The notes: generated by a model from the sequence alone, not told the origin. Numbered from the stretch's first letter, positions 47,966 through 59,740 are shown. The stretch is DNA of 64,000 nt from Basidiobolus meristosporus CBS 931.73 (GCA_002104905.1 MCFE01000117.1:62001-126000); one strand, 5' to 3'. Numbers and translations: made by a program.

Positions 47966-49505
47966 TCAACTCACTGAATACAAGCACGTTGGTTGCATGC
48001 TGGGCGTGGTTGAAAATGCAGGAATGGCAATGCGGGATCTCCTTAGAGCTTTGTCTTTTCTATTAGATCTGCCAATCAAGGGATAGAGAATGGTTAGCAT
48101 ATGGCGAGCTTGATGCCATTGGCTTTGAGCTAGGATACCTTTGAACGTACGAGAGTGACCTTCCCCTCCTCCTCCGCTACCACTGCTCCCAGGACTGGGC
48201 CGAGTTCGAGCAGAAAAACTTGATCGGGGTGCAGCGATACGACTACTCTTTTCGGCCAGTAGAAACTGCAATTGCCGGGCCAAGCTTTGGTACATGTTTC
48301 GAAGGCTCTGTATCTCCTCCTTTGTCTTGAGGCTTTCGGTCATGAAATTGTAGTTCTGCTTCAACTCCAAAGAAGCGATATTGCCGCTGAGGGTTCCGAG
48401 CTCGTCTCTGATCTTCTCATTGTCCATGAGGATATGGTCCTGCGTGGGGATGATTTGCTCTTCCAGCTGTTGAATGTACGATTCGATTTGGTAGAAAGAT
48501 GGGGGAGTCGGCGGTGGATATTGCTCATTAAAAGCCTCTGGATGGCGATAAGGTTGGTTTGCGTTGGAGATCTCCATCTCCTCCCTTGTGGATGCAAGCT
48601 CGTATTGAATGTCATCCAACTCCTTGCGCAGCTTCTGATTTTCAAGCTCCAACAAATTGTACCGATTCTCTTGGAACCTGATAAAACCACTGATCGCTGA
48701 ATATGTGCAATGCTTGAGATGCTGATCATACTCCCGCAAGAATCCACTCCACTCGCATCCGTATCGGACGAACTCACATCTAACCGGCCTCTGTGGGCAT
48801 ACGGTGATGTGTTCGACGAGGTCGGACCTTTTGAAATCCTCGGTGCAAAATTCGCACTTCATTTCCTCCTCTGGACAAGCGTCTTGGTGATCCTACGCTG
48901 AGGTTTAGAAAGCGAATCAGCTAATTCGCCACGGACAAGATAAGTTTACCTTGAACGCGTCGTTCTGGAAGAATTTTCCGCATGTCTGGCACTTCACCAC
49001 TCTGTACCTACAGTCAAGCTTATGCTTCTCCAGATCCTTCTTTAGGACTTTCTCCCGACACTCCTCATGTTGGCACGGCACCGGAATAAAGCTGCAGTCG
49101 TTTTCCAGATGATGCTGGAGGTTCTGCCTCTGAAAAGACTCTTTGCAACCTAGCACTCGATAAGGGCAGAACACTTTAAGCTCATTCACTAGATTCACTA
49201 TGATCTGAACGGCAGGCTGGAGCGCATCAGCAGTCAAATCAGAACGGTCCACCGGACACCAAGACCTGACCGCTAACGCCTGGTCAATGCACGCCCGACA
49301 GAAAGTATGGCTATCAATAAAGTAACATGAGTACGCTACTTGAGAGCGGAAACCCAATCTCGGCGAAAGCAGCGCTCACTTACCCGCATGGAGACGAGGT
49401 GGGGTCGATAAACGGTGAATGGCAGATGCAGCAGACCAGATTCTCGTTGGGCTCCTCTGCGTAGGTCAGATTTAGTAGAAAACTCTCCATTTGAGTGTCA
49501 ATCAT
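47966..49505 (-). CDS. RING finger / TRAF-type zinc-finger protein, probable E3 ligase
   Basis: Three exons (49384-49505, 48950-49310, 47966-48892; introns 73 and 57 nt with GT...AG) give about 469 residues. Residues 25-62 form a RING: CCIC ... CGHTFC-x2-C ... CPVD, the last ligand being Asp. Two or more TRAF-type zinc fingers follow (residues about 90-210), with CPYRVLGCKESFQRQNLQHH, CQHEECREKVLKKDLEKH, CRYRVVKCQTCGKFF, CEFCTEDFKRSDLVEH and CEFVRYGCEWSGFLREYDQH. A long coiled coil (about 235-400) and a Ser/Gly-rich basic tail come next; a MATH domain is absent. Such proteins act as adaptors or ubiquitin ligases; RING plus TRAF fingers supports E3 activity by family knowledge. The start at 49505 is the first in-frame Met; a further 5' exon cannot be excluded. 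Confidence 0.85.
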
Positions 49506-50145
49506 GTTGAAGCCGAAGGTATAACAGACCTGGAATGAATTGTAGGGTTGGATCCGCCGCCCATATATCCCGTGAAATATTTGCTATGAAACAGCGGTCA
49601 TATGTGAATGCTAATCATCTTGAATGCAATTTAACGCTTGACGATCATTGTTGGAATAATCATCCAATTGCTCCTCCGAAATCCGGTGAAATTGGCCAAA
49701 AGCACTGGATTGAACTCACTCCACACCCATGCAGCCTGATTATCATAGGAAATCGTTCAAGCGCACTGAAACATTTGACTTGGGAATCATCTCGGGTTTG
49801 GGCAGGGATTAGATGTGGCATCGGGATTGGGTGGGCGCTTTGATAGGGCGACGGCACTTGTCCACAGGCGTGTCCAGATCGTGAAATGGGATCCCACTAG
49901 AGAGCTTCGACAATCAGTGTACAAGCCCGATGGAATGTTCGAGTCATGTTTGCTAAACCAATTCCAAGCTCTTTATTAGTTGTATTTAAGGTGTCCACAG
50001 ATCTCTCACGCGTTTCTATATATACACAAAGATGTAGTTCAAAAAAGAAACAGAAATGATCCTGTTGAGAAAGCTATGTCAAAAAGCAAGTACAAAAAGT
50101 GTCAACGCTTGTGTTGCTGCGAACGTGGCGATCAGGAGTGTCAGG
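49506..50145. other. Intergenic region between RING/TRAF gene and ELOF1
   Basis: It should contain the promoter of the minus-strand RING/TRAF gene and the 3' end of ELOF1. Frames inside (49535-49843, 49980-50231) lack domains and codon bias. No tRNA or repeat was found. Confidence 0.5.
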
Positions 50146-50535
50146 CTACTCTTCCTCCTCATCATAATATTTACGAGCCTGTCGACCATCGGGAGAAGCC
50201 GAACGTTCACGGTCGCCATTGTCCTGATTGATCTTGTCACAAGCATCAATCCACTCGCTGTACACATCTATGGGTTCACTGAGATAGTTGATCATGCATT
50301 GGAAACTAGCCGAGCAAATGCGACAGCTGAGGTGACCGATCTTGCTTTCCTTTTCGCTGAAAGGGAATGGGGATCAGAACTCGTGGTTACCTCAAACGCA
50401 GAAACGAGTGGTTTTGTTTACTTACAGTCGGCAGGAAATGGATTTCTCGTGGTTGCAAAAAAGGCAGTCGAATGTGGTATCTAGGACGACTTTTCTCTTG
50501 ACGGGTGCCTTACGAGTGGATTTGCGCTTACCCAT
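50146..50535 (-). CDS. ELOF1: Transcription elongation factor Elf1/ELOF1
   Basis: Two exons (50426-50535 and 50146-50356, with a 69-nt intron) give 106 residues. The N-terminus [17 protein letters not shown] is the basic tail typical of Elf1. A zinc ribbon follows with CLFCNH and CRICSASFQ, and the conserved [18 protein letters not shown] helix. The C-terminus ends in an acidic run (DEEEE). Elf1 binds elongating RNA polymerase II near the downstream DNA channel, helps passage through nucleosomes and takes part in transcription-coupled repair; these roles are known for the family. The protein looks intact. Confidence 0.97.
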
Positions 50536-51816
50536 AGTATGGTGACTCGCGAAGTGACGGCGAGAGAAATAGCAAGTAGAGTTATTTTTGTTCCCGTCGC
50601 TGAGTCTTTCCTTTTATACTCTACATCTGAGAGGTTCAAAGGTTTTTCGCGTGAACAACCGTTGGTGAACATATTTGTATGTCGACACGTGACTTCGGAA
50701 GGAATTTTTTACATCACTGTTGTATTTGGGAATTGGTGGAAAAGAATGAATAACTGAACTCGTATTGACAGGCTGCCTTGGACCTATCAAGAGCAGGGAT
50801 AAGGTCAATGGCTCCGAGAATAGGCGCAGGCAGCTGGCAACCTCTGAGGCTAAGAATATATGCCAAATATCAGGGATGGGCTTTAAGGTAGAAAGGACGA
50901 AAAGACAGGCTTTCAGTTTACCTTACGCCCACGTATACGCTTTCAATTCAGCAGATCAGGACATTGCATATCGGTCACCAGGGCCTTGCCACTCAATAGT
51001 CAGCAATGCAAATTGTACAAATCTGCTACCTTTGGCGGCAGGCATGTGTGCACAAACGGGCGCGTATGTGATAAAGAGGTTGGTAGTGCTGGAATACTGG
51101 TCTCTCTCACTATGGTTGTGGTGGTGGGGAGGACTGTAAGCTCGCCATAGAGAATACAGTAACTAAGGATCCTTACGATCACATTGAAGGTTGAAGCTCA
51201 AAAGCATTCCAAACCAAGCCGTGAAATAGCTGGCATCCCTACATTTTATCCCTTATATTGTCTAGTAGAGTGATTCGTCTAGGCACCCCAATTACCATTG
51301 TCCATCATTGAATTTATTGTGTACTCTCTGGAATTGATTACAATGGAATGGAAATCATCTGCATAATGGCTAATGGTCATTTTGGTAGATGACGGGGCTG
51401 TAATTATGGAGATTCTATAGCCAATGCCGTCCAATGGGATACCACATGATGTACATCACATATCATCCATCTAGGAGCAACTGGCGATGCTTGTGTAAAT
51501 TTGGCTTTAGTTGTGACCAAAAACGGCGATAGGAACAAATTGCCAGCAGACCCAGGGGTGACGGCAACCTTAATACACGGACACCTCCCCCAATTTCCCC
51601 CAGTAATTGCTTCTTCACCTTGGTTTGCTCTATTCTCTAACTATCTTAAACCAGAGTTGACAAATTAACTTCTCCGTTGTTTCGCCCAAATCACAAGAAA
51701 CCCATATATTTCTTAAGCCGCTTTACTCCTCTAACTGTTGGAAAGCGACCTCTCAGTGATCTGCTAAATTCAAATCTTAATCCTCATTATCTTGCCCTTA
51801 CTGATACTTCGAAAAC
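50536..51816. other. Intergenic region between ELOF1 and the Rac gene
   Basis: A shared upstream region: ELOF1 reads left and the Rac gene right, so it should hold a divergent promoter pair. The + frame 50765-51139 (124 codons) has no recognisable domain. Pyrimidine-rich tracts (51,590-51,770) precede the Rac ATG. Nothing else is visible. Confidence 0.5.
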
Positions 51817-52492
51817 ATGCAAGCAATTAAATGTGTAGTTGTGGGTGATGGGTAAGTACTACCTCACTTTGGGCTCTGAAAAAGCCCCTTGGATATCTTA
51901 TTGACTACTGGTTTTCTCTTGTTTAGTGCTGTCGGTAAAACATGTCTTCTGATTAGTTACACAACCAATGCCTTCCCCGGAGAATATATTCCTACTGTGT
52001 ATGTCGAATATTCTTAGAGCCCCTCCATATTACAGAAATACTTAGACGAATTTGCTTTCCTCTAGCTTTGACAACTACTCTGCCAACGTGATGGTGGATG
52101 GTAAGCCTATCAATTTGGGGCTTTGGGATACCGCTGGCCAGGAGGATTATGACCGCCTGCGTCCGCTATCTTACCCACAAACAGATGTGTTTTTGATTTG
52201 CTTCTCGTTAGTTAGCCCACCCTCCTTTGAAAATGTAAAGACAAAGGTATCCGCTCTAATACACTTACTCTCCCACTTGTATTCAATGTGTACTCAATAG
52301 CTAAGTAATGCTGTTTGCATATAGTGGTATCCTGAAGTTAGCCACCATGCACCAAGTGTTCCTTTAATACTCGTAGGCACGAAGCTTGACCTCCGTGAAG
52401 ACCGGGAGACCATAGAAAAACTTCGAGAAAAACGAATGGCACCCATCACATACCCTCACCATGATGCCTGCATCTTAGTTTTGTCAATTTGA
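51817..52492 (+). pseudogene. RAC1: Rac-type small GTPase, 3'-truncated
   Basis: Four exons with good GT...AG introns (starting at ATG 51817) encode [20 protein letters not shown], then switch I with [31 protein letters not shown] and [16 protein letters not shown], matching Rac1 closely up to PITYP (about residue 148). There the similarity stops: the frame runs on for about 14 unrelated residues to TGA at 52490-52492. The SAL (G5) nucleotide-binding motif, polybasic tail and CaaX box are all missing, so the product could not bind nucleotide normally or be prenylated. I saw no alternative splice that restores it before the next gene. Rac GTPases direct actin polarity, NADPH oxidase and hyphal growth; Rac versus Cdc42 rests on LDLRED and the DTIEKL-like stretch. 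Confidence 0.88.
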
Positions 52493-52649
52493 AGACCGAA
52501 AAAAAAAGATCGTACAGGGGTCTCATCAGGGCGATTTGGGCCCTATATGCGAACATGGGTGATTTGGGGATTTTTTTCTGGCAGTTAAATATAGTTGATT
52601 GATTGCCGAGTCATCTCTCCCTCTGGTTAGACAGAAGTAACAGTGCATC

Positions 52650-53415
52650 ATGGCACCTCCCAGAAACTGTATTTAGCATGGACAGGGAGAATCGTTTTTT
52701 GCGGATTTATTTTTACTCAACATGGTTATGTATTGAGTTAATTCACTAAACATTGGATGTTTCAAAGGCAACCTGTTCTTATGACGAGGCGTAGCATATT
52801 CTCTGGACATGAACGAATAGGACGGAAAATTGGGGTTAAAGCCACCTTTCAATTTTACCGGGTTTTGTTAATTATCTAGATTCGAAGACATATAAAGTTC
52901 CTAGACGCCCTTTCGAGAAAGAGTCATCGACCAAGAGTTGAGGATAATCGGTCAATACGGTTTGCGTAACAAGTGTGAAGTTTGGAGAATCGGCTACACT
53001 CTCCAATATCCGTCGTGCTGCTGGTGGGCTTTTAACCTTGGATCCCAAGGATACCAGTCGTTTGTTCGAGGGTAATGCGCTGATCCGTCGTCTTATCCGT
53101 ATTGGTGTTTTGGATGAATCCAAAGCCAAGCTCGATTATGTATTGGGTTTGAAGGTCGAGGATATCTTGGAGCGCCGTCTTCAAACCCAGGTTTTCGGAC
53201 TTGGCTTGGCCAAGTCAATTCATCACGCTCGTATTCTGATCAAGCAAAGACATACTCGGGTCGGAAAGCAAGTTGCTGATATTCCTTCCCTCGTTGTACG
53301 TTTGGAATCACAGAAACATATCGATTCTGCCTTGACTTCTCCACATGGTGGTGGCCGTGTCAAGAGAAAGAGAATGGCCTCTGCTAGTGAGGATGATGCT
53401 GAAGTTGATAATTAG
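52650..53415 (+). pseudogene. RPS9: 40S ribosomal protein S9 (uS4) with N-terminal frame damage
   Basis: A short first exon (52650-52668, MAPPRN plus one base) can splice through a GT...AG intron to 52880, giving [15 protein letters not shown] as in other S9 proteins. After this the frame is lost: about one base is missing near 52922-52926, the next ~60 bases read [15 protein letters not shown] in another frame, and about two bases are missing near 52992-52996. From 52997 the normal frame returns ([16 protein letters not shown]) and continues intact through the S4 RNA-binding region to SGEDD-like acidic end at 53415. The reading frame meets TGA between the indels. The retained intron argues against a retrocopy. 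Either a pseudogene or an assembly error in an essential gene. Confidence 0.85.
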
Positions 53416-53769
53416 GACGATTAACGATATTCCATTTATTCCTCAGGTTTAATTGTATGATGTTTATCTTGGTTGTTTAATAAATGTTCAACTTAACACA
53501 AAATAATCAATTATTATATAATAGTAAGCAACATTGGAAGACGGCTCTGTTTATAAGATCTGGGCAACATGATTCTTCAGCATTCAATGCAATAACTACA
53601 GGAAATGCTTAGTCTCCCACTTGAGGCAAGTCAGAATGTCGATCACCATATTTACAATTTCATATCATGAGAACCAGCATCACCTGCTTTTATGCCTGGG
53701 GCAGTCATAGTTCATATTCGTCATTTCGCTCCTTTGATTCTTGTTTGCACTCTTCCCCTTCTCTTGGCT
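53416..53769. other. Short intergenic region 3' of RPS9
   Basis: AT-rich 3' flank of RPS9 with AATAAA near 53480, then upstream sequence of the small SPT gene. An in-frame ATG at 53692 could extend that protein by 26 residues. Confidence 0.4.
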
Positions 53770-53967
53770 ATGTCCTTGACCGAAAAACTCTATCTCAAAT
53801 ATTATCAGTATGAATTGACTACCGCACTTTACATGTTGGAGCCCTGGGAGAAGGCCTGTTTTAATTCTATTGTCTTGATCGGGTTCTCGTTAGCACTCTA
53901 TACAGCGGTAATCTACATACCGGAGTACGCTACTTCTACGTTCACCAAATTGTCGGCATTTTACTAG
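53770..53967 (+). CDS. Serine palmitoyltransferase small subunit (ssSPT-like)
   Basis: A single-exon frame of 65 residues starting MSLTEKLYLKYYQYELTTA. The core YYQYELTTALYMLEPWE followed by KACFNSIVLIGFSLALYTA and a YIP segment matches the small activating subunits of serine palmitoyltransferase (SPTSSA/B type): a YxYxx(V/T)TALYMLEPWE motif next to one transmembrane helix. In the family it binds the LCB1/LCB2 heterodimer in the ER membrane and stimulates the first step of sphingoid base synthesis. ATG 53692 would add a hydrophobic N-terminal stretch; I prefer 53770 because animal relatives begin near this point. Confidence 0.85.
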   Translation: MSLTEKLYLKYYQYELTTALYMLEPWEKACFNSIVLIGFSLALYTAVIYIPEYATSTFTKLSAFY

Positions 53968-54598
53968 AAGCTTCCTTGTAGATACTTCTGTCTCTTTAGA
54001 GACTTCGGCCAATCTTGCTGTTTTTTACATCAAGTATCGATATCTTTGAGCCAAGCAGCTCGCAACACGAAATTCGTATCTCAGTAAACTTTTGGTGGCC
54101 CATTGAGGGTTCAGCTTGAAGATCATATTTGAATCCCCTGAAACATGGAACATTTTGCATTAGGAGCCCACTGAGTGTATGATGTGGTACGTGTTTGGGT
54201 TGATTACCCAGTCATATGTTGTATATTGGTGTACAGGGGGTGAGTTAAAACCTGTAGCTAAAGGCTGTCTAAGCGAGTTCAGAATGACTCGAAAGACGGG
54301 CTAGTGCTTTGTTGGCTTGTTCTTGTTCTATATCTGACTGAATGCCCAGTTGGCTTCTACGGATTGCGCCACTGCATCCACTCTCCATGCAATATATTCA
54401 TCCAGACTACCTGAGGGATTGATTTTCAATCCAATGAGATGGACTGTAAATAATATAGATGTTGACAAAAAGCCGAGTTTCCTGGTAAATATGGATTCTT
54501 ATTCTTCCTATCCACTTGCACGAGCTGTGATTGGTTCTGAGGAATAAATCAACAGATCAAAAAGCCTAGCACACACCAGCTTGTTGACTTACATCAGC
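53968..54598. other. Intergenic region before Ku70
   Basis: No recognisable gene. A 25-codon ATG frame (54341-54418) and a weaker 65-codon frame (54350-54547, no ATG) have no similarity I can name. It should contain the Ku70 promoter. Confidence 0.4.
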
Positions 54599-57530
54599 AT
54601 GTTTGAGATAGAAGAGGATTGGGATTTGGTGGACGAATTTCAAAACGGCGATGAGGTTCCAGAAGAAAGTGCAAAGAAGGTATAGGAATTGTAGGCGTGA
54701 AGTTTTGCTTTTTGGCGACTAATACTTCTGTTTAGACAAAATGGAACAGCAAAGACTGCACTTTATTTGTCATTGATTGCTCTCCTTCCATGTTAGAACC
54801 CAACGAAAATAAAGAAATACCGGTACATTCCGCCTTGAAATGTATTAATTCCATCCTTCTGGATAAAATAATTACGAGCAATTCCGATCTAATCGGAATC
54901 ATGTTATATGGCACAGTAACTATCGTTCCTCATATTCTTGGACGTTTTTGATTCCTGTACTTACTACATCTTATACGGGTAGGAGGAAACAAAAAATCCT
55001 GGGAACCTCGACAACATATATGTCCTCCAGAATCTGGAAAGCCCCGATGCGACCAATATCAAGCTGATCGAAAACCTTGTAAATAGTGAGTGCTATGTGA
55101 CTAGAGATGTGCACACCGTCAATAATATTCTAACTTGATGTCAAACCGCCCAGACTTCGATAAACTCAGGAGTACTGTTACCCCGAGTAAGACTGAGCTG
55201 CCCTTGGGGAACGTGTTTTGGGCTTGCTCCAGTGTTCTTTCTTCATGGTCAGGAATCGTACGACTGCCACCGTGTTATTCATGTCTACCAATCTGACTCT
55301 TTTTTAGCCAGAATGTTTCGTCTAAGAAAATCATGCTTATCACCAATGAAGACAACCCCAATCGTGGTAATGGTGTGCTGCAGAAAGCTGCGAAAACTCG
55401 AGCGAAGGTAGTTTACAACACCAAGTGTGCTTATGACGACGAACTAACGGGCTTCTAGGATCTGTACGATGCCCAAGTGGAGATTGAGCTTATCAACCTA
55501 GACAAGCAAGGGGGAAAGTTCAACTCTAGTTTGTTCTACAAAGTAATTGCGAAATAACGTAGTGTTTGCATCTTGAGTATTAATCCATTGGTATCTTGAT
55601 CTCAAACTACTCAGGACATCTTACCTGACCTTGAGGAAAATTGCGACATCTCACAAACCTCAAACCATTTCGAGAAGCTCTTGACCAGAATCAAGCGCAA
55701 AGAGGCAAGGTGTCGCTCAGTATTCACCACTCTTCTAAAGATCACCAACGGGCTGGAGATTGGGATTCGAGGGTAGAAATGTCAGTTGCTGGCTTACTAT
55801 GGTTGACGTAACTAATACTGTATGTTCAGTTATGCTCTGGTTGGAAATCAGCAAAAGGGCTCCTATCGATTAGTGTACATGAAATCGGAAACCCCGCAGC
55901 AGGTCAAAGCTATTACACACTGGTTATGTGCAGTAAGTTAGAGTCTAGTAAATCGTGTTGCTAGTGCGATCTTTGATCAGGCTTTCAAACTTCCCTCAAG
56001 GATACGACTCAGATACTGCAACAGTCAGATTTGAAATTTTATTATGAATATGGTGGAGATAAAGTAAGATACGGAACACTCGTTAGTCGATAGGAGTTGC
56101 TGCTCATATCCTCCTGCGATGCTAGGTTGTTTTCACCAAAGAGGAAATAGTGAACATGAAGAAGTTTGGTGAGCCAGGTATGGTAAAGTGTTGCGGGTAT
56201 AGCCAACGCTCGTGCTCACACAGCTCTAGGACTCCAGATATTAGGATTCAAGCCTCGCGATAGATTGAAGTTTCACCAGAACATGACACATTCATTATTT
56301 ATATATCCAGATGAGACGGTAGGGTTGCTCAACTTGGCGTTTCTCCAGCCCTGTATGTTAACCGTGTTCGATTATAAGCAATACACCGGAAGCACGTCTG
56401 TATTTACTGCGTTTCTGCTGAAGATGTGCGAGATGGACCAGGTTGCCATATGTAGCTTTATCCCACGCAAAAATACCGCACCTAGGCTTGTAGCAATGCT
56501 CCCGCAGGTAGAGGATATTTTCGTATATGTAAGGGAATGGGAAACCAACAATCTCTATTAGTTGGAGTTCAAAGATGAATTGGGTCAGAAAGCTCCGCCC
56601 GGATTTCATCTAATTCCTCTGCCGTTCGCGGACGATCTCAGGCCAGTCAGCGTCAAATCCGAGGAAAGAGGTAATGTAATGATGGCCAGTAATTTCTTGT
56701 TCACATCTTAACGCTTCTCTGTAGCATCTGAGTCTGATATCGATGCAGCCAAACAAATCGTCTCAAAGCTGCTTATCAAGCAAGGGTTCCATCCGAAGAA
56801 TTACTCAAATCCAGGTATCTAAGGCATGCTCTAAACGATCGTCTAGGCACACCAGCAATTGACACAAAGCTTCAGCATTACAAAGGCATTATATGAGTCT
56901 CCAGGCTATAGCACTCGAAAGAGATATTGAAGAAGCACCCATCGATTGCACGCTCCCTGATGTGCATATGATCCATGAGGTATGAAAATAGCACACCATC
57001 ACTTCCTCTAGCTCAGACCCCTGAACCGGCACAAATTTCCAGGAAGCAGGAGATGCTGTACAAATGTTCAAACAAGCTCTGGGCGTGGACGATTTCAATG
57101 AACCTCCTCAATCGTTGCCACCCAAGCGGCGGGTAATTTTTAAGGGCTTAGTAAGTGGACTTCTAGACATTTTTATTCACATTTATTTAGGCGCCTAACA
57201 ACAGTGAAAAACAAAACAAAAGAGCTAAAACAGATGGTGGAGATTCACAATCAGTCGAATCACTATATCAGCAAGGCAAGGTAAGGCTCTATGTTTCATT
57301 TTGAAGCCAACGTAAACTAAGCCTCTTCCCCACCGGGTGCGTGTTAGTTAAACAAGGTTAGTACTTGATTCACTTAATGGTGGTGGAAAGCCTAGACATC
57401 CTCATCCTATTCTGTGCAGCTTCTAAAGACCGATTTACTGGAGTACCTAGAGTCTATCGGGATTCACGGCAAAGGCACCAAGCCACAATTAATCGAGCAA
57501 ATTGAGAATTACTTTAAGTTACTTGAATAA
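54599..57530 (+). CDS. KU70: Ku70 (XRCC6), DNA end-binding protein
   Basis: About 17-18 exons with short GT...AG introns start at ATG 54599 (MFEIEEDWDLVDEFQNG) and end at TAA 57528-57530. Domains: a vWA-like N-terminus with CTLFVIDCSPSML and ILLDKIITSNSDLIGIMLYGT; a LITNEDNP stretch near 55345; the Ku core with LGLQILGFKPRDRLKFHQ, LFIYPDE near 56300, SFIPRKNTAPRLVAMLP, and GFHLIPLPFADDLR; a helical arm with LQRHY ... LPDVHMIHE; a lysine-rich nuclear-signal-like stretch (PNNSEKQNKRAKTD); and a C-terminal SAP domain (LLKTDLLEYLESIGIHGKGTKPQLIEQIENYF). Ku70 pairs with Ku80 to form the ring that threads onto broken DNA ends in non-homologous end joining. The gene looks intact; one junction near 55,930-55,980 needs a GTGCAG donor and is uncertain. 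Confidence 0.95.
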
Positions 57531-58028
57531 ACATGAGATAATACATCGCGATCGCTTCACCCATCTAGAATACAACTACCCAACTCAAGCCTCTCTTAGC
57601 CTTGGCATCGCCATACAAACGTAATCTTTTGATGGTTTTATCTTGGCGGAAGGGCCGGGGACTACGCAGGACCGAAACGCAGAGCCCCGTTTATTGTACA
57701 TGTCTACCGCGTTCACTGCAAGCTGAGGAGCCCTTTCGAGGATATGCGTTGGAGTTCTCAGGGTCCCCTCATCTACATTACCATGGCCAGTACAGTGGTT
57801 AATTATTTACTGGATTCGTTTATTCAATGGTAAATTTAATATACTAAACTGATGCGATGGCTAGCCCATTCATATACTAGAGAATGTAGAGGTTACGCGA
57901 TACGTATGTTCTTGCAATACGATACTATCCTGGCTAGATAACTAAGGCCATATTAAACACAACGGTGGAAATGATGCGGGCAAAAGTACATCGCGTTTGT
58001 ACATGAGACAGAGGGTCGTAAGAAGTAT
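57531..58028. other. Convergent 3' region between Ku70 and the Ste50-like gene
   Basis: Ku70 ends at 57530 from the left and the Ste50-like gene ends at 58029 from the right, so this ~500 bp should hold both 3' UTRs. The frame 57602-57802 has no domain and is likely chance. Confidence 0.45.
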
Positions 58029-59740
58029 CTATTCTCCACTTAACCGAAGGTTCTCCAAGCTCAAGGAGGCAGTCTCATCAGGCTTTATACCGAAGTGCTT
58101 CACTTGCTTAACATGCTTCAGGACAAAGCTAACAGGCGAGTCGGTGGTCTCCTTTAACTGCTGATAGAGTTGCAATGGCTTCTCCTCGGGGGTAAGCACT
58201 CTCTCTGTTGCCGATAAACAAGCTTGTTAACAAACAGATCCAACAACCTCGCCAACAGAAGCTTACCAGTATTTCCAAAACATACTACAAGGCAATAATT
58301 CTTCCAATCATCATGAATTTTGTACTTCTTGAGCGCCCCTGCAATGACTTTCCGGCACGGGTCGTCAAGAGAGATCCGGAAGCTTTTGTAAGCCTCATTG
58401 GCTCGGTCCAGCATCTTATCACTGTATACCCGAATGGCCCCCTCACCAGCGCTCTCTAGATTATGAGGGCTATACCCGGGTGGATGCATATTATACTAGA
58501 TTCGAGCAAGGGCACGTAAGTCTCAGCATTGTTCGAGATGAGGACTTCCAAAACATCACTTACCACTGATCCGTTGTCGCTATAGGATGGCCGAGGTTGA
58601 GCGTACCCTAAATGGCTACCGGAGGAATGACTCTCACAAGGGGACGAGGGCGACGGTGGGGTGTGCGAGGATTCGAAGTGAGATCTCGAATTTGCGTGTT
58701 TGGAAGCAGGTAGCCCCGGAGATGTGTTTCCCGCGGGTTTGCTGTGACTTGAGCTGCCCAAGAATTTTGTGATTATAGGTGCTGGCCGTTTTTGCGACGT
58801 GCTTTGCTCCTTCTTCTAAACATTGAGGAGATTTAGCAAGCGAAGGTGCATAGAAAACCAGAAAACCCGCTACTTTGTCGGACTGAACCAATTTCCACAC
58901 GGGCCTTAGCTCTTCCCTCAAGGTCGCCAGGTCACTTGTAAGTCGTCCAATCTCTTGTTGTAAACTCTGGATCAACGCATCTATATGGGTGCTGGTTTAA
59001 CTACGCTCCTACTCTACGGTATACACCTTGCCTCTACCTCGATCTTTCAATGCGGCATGGAATCGACGGTACTCTTCAGAATAATTGCCGCTTTCGTCGT
59101 CATGCTTTTTTAATGGGAAGGGGTGGATTAATATCTGAGATTGAACAAAGCACCGCCAAGGAATGAAAGGGATATGCTTGTTTGCAGCCAAATATTGGCA
59201 AGAACACTATATACCCCCTGTCAGAAACCTACCAAGTCGTATTCCACGGCTTTTTGATACGTACGTATAATCAAGGAGAAGAAACAAGTGTTGTTGGACA
59301 AAAAGGGTAAAGAGTTAGTGAATGAACACGCGCGTAAGAGAACCCATCCAACTACTATGAAGCTGGGTTTACTCGTCTTGTAATAAACTGGAAATTCATA
59401 ACTTACAAGGAGGTATATAATCATCAGGCTCGAGAGGTATTTGATGTTCCGTTTTTAGTAGATAGATGGCTTTTAACAATCGCAAACGCTTTCCAACCGA
59501 GCGGATCGTCAATTCTTTCAAGGCAACATGATCAAGGTGTAGCAGTACAGAGCCAGTGATTACATTATCTGTGTGCAGAGAACAAAAAATGGGGTTCAAA
59601 AACAGCATGGTTAAATTACAGCAGAAAACGAATCGGATGACTTGAAGTTCACCTCGAAATGGTTTCTCATAGGCCTCGTAGCCTATGGTACACAGCCACT
59701 CGCACACTTCCTTTACTCCCCAGTTTGTCACGTAATCCAT
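58029..59740 (-). CDS. STE50: Ste50-like MAPK adaptor with SAM and RA domains
   Basis: Exons on the minus strand start at ATG 59740. The first two encode a SAM domain (WGVKEVCEWLCTIGYEAYEKPF, then NVITGSVLLHLDHVALKELTI and SVGKRLRLLKAIYLLK). A coiled stretch follows (DALIQSLQQEIGRLTSDLATLREEL, exon about 58906-58983), then a Ser/Pro-rich linker (58560-58860) and the C-terminal RA domain (58201-58500 and 58029-58200) with IRVYSDKMLDRANEAYKSFRIS, DDWKNYCLVVCFGN and LTPEEKPLQLYQQL. The end is at TAG 58029-58031. SAM plus RA in this order is the fungal Ste50 layout, which links Cdc42/Ras-type GTPases to the MAPKKK Ste11 in mating, osmotic and filamentation signalling. One exon between 59,000 and 59,400 is not clear to me. 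Confidence 0.88.

Noticed and set aside
49925-49950. tRNA B-box-like sequence GTTCGAGTC
   Set aside because: No matching A-box or acceptor stem at the right distance.
50765-51139. 124-codon + frame between ELOF1 and Rac
   Set aside because: Low-complexity end, no recognisable motif, and it lies in a likely divergent promoter.
57602-57802. Open frame between Ku70 and the Ste50-like gene
   Set aside because: Located in the shared 3' region of two convergent genes; no similarity that I recognise.
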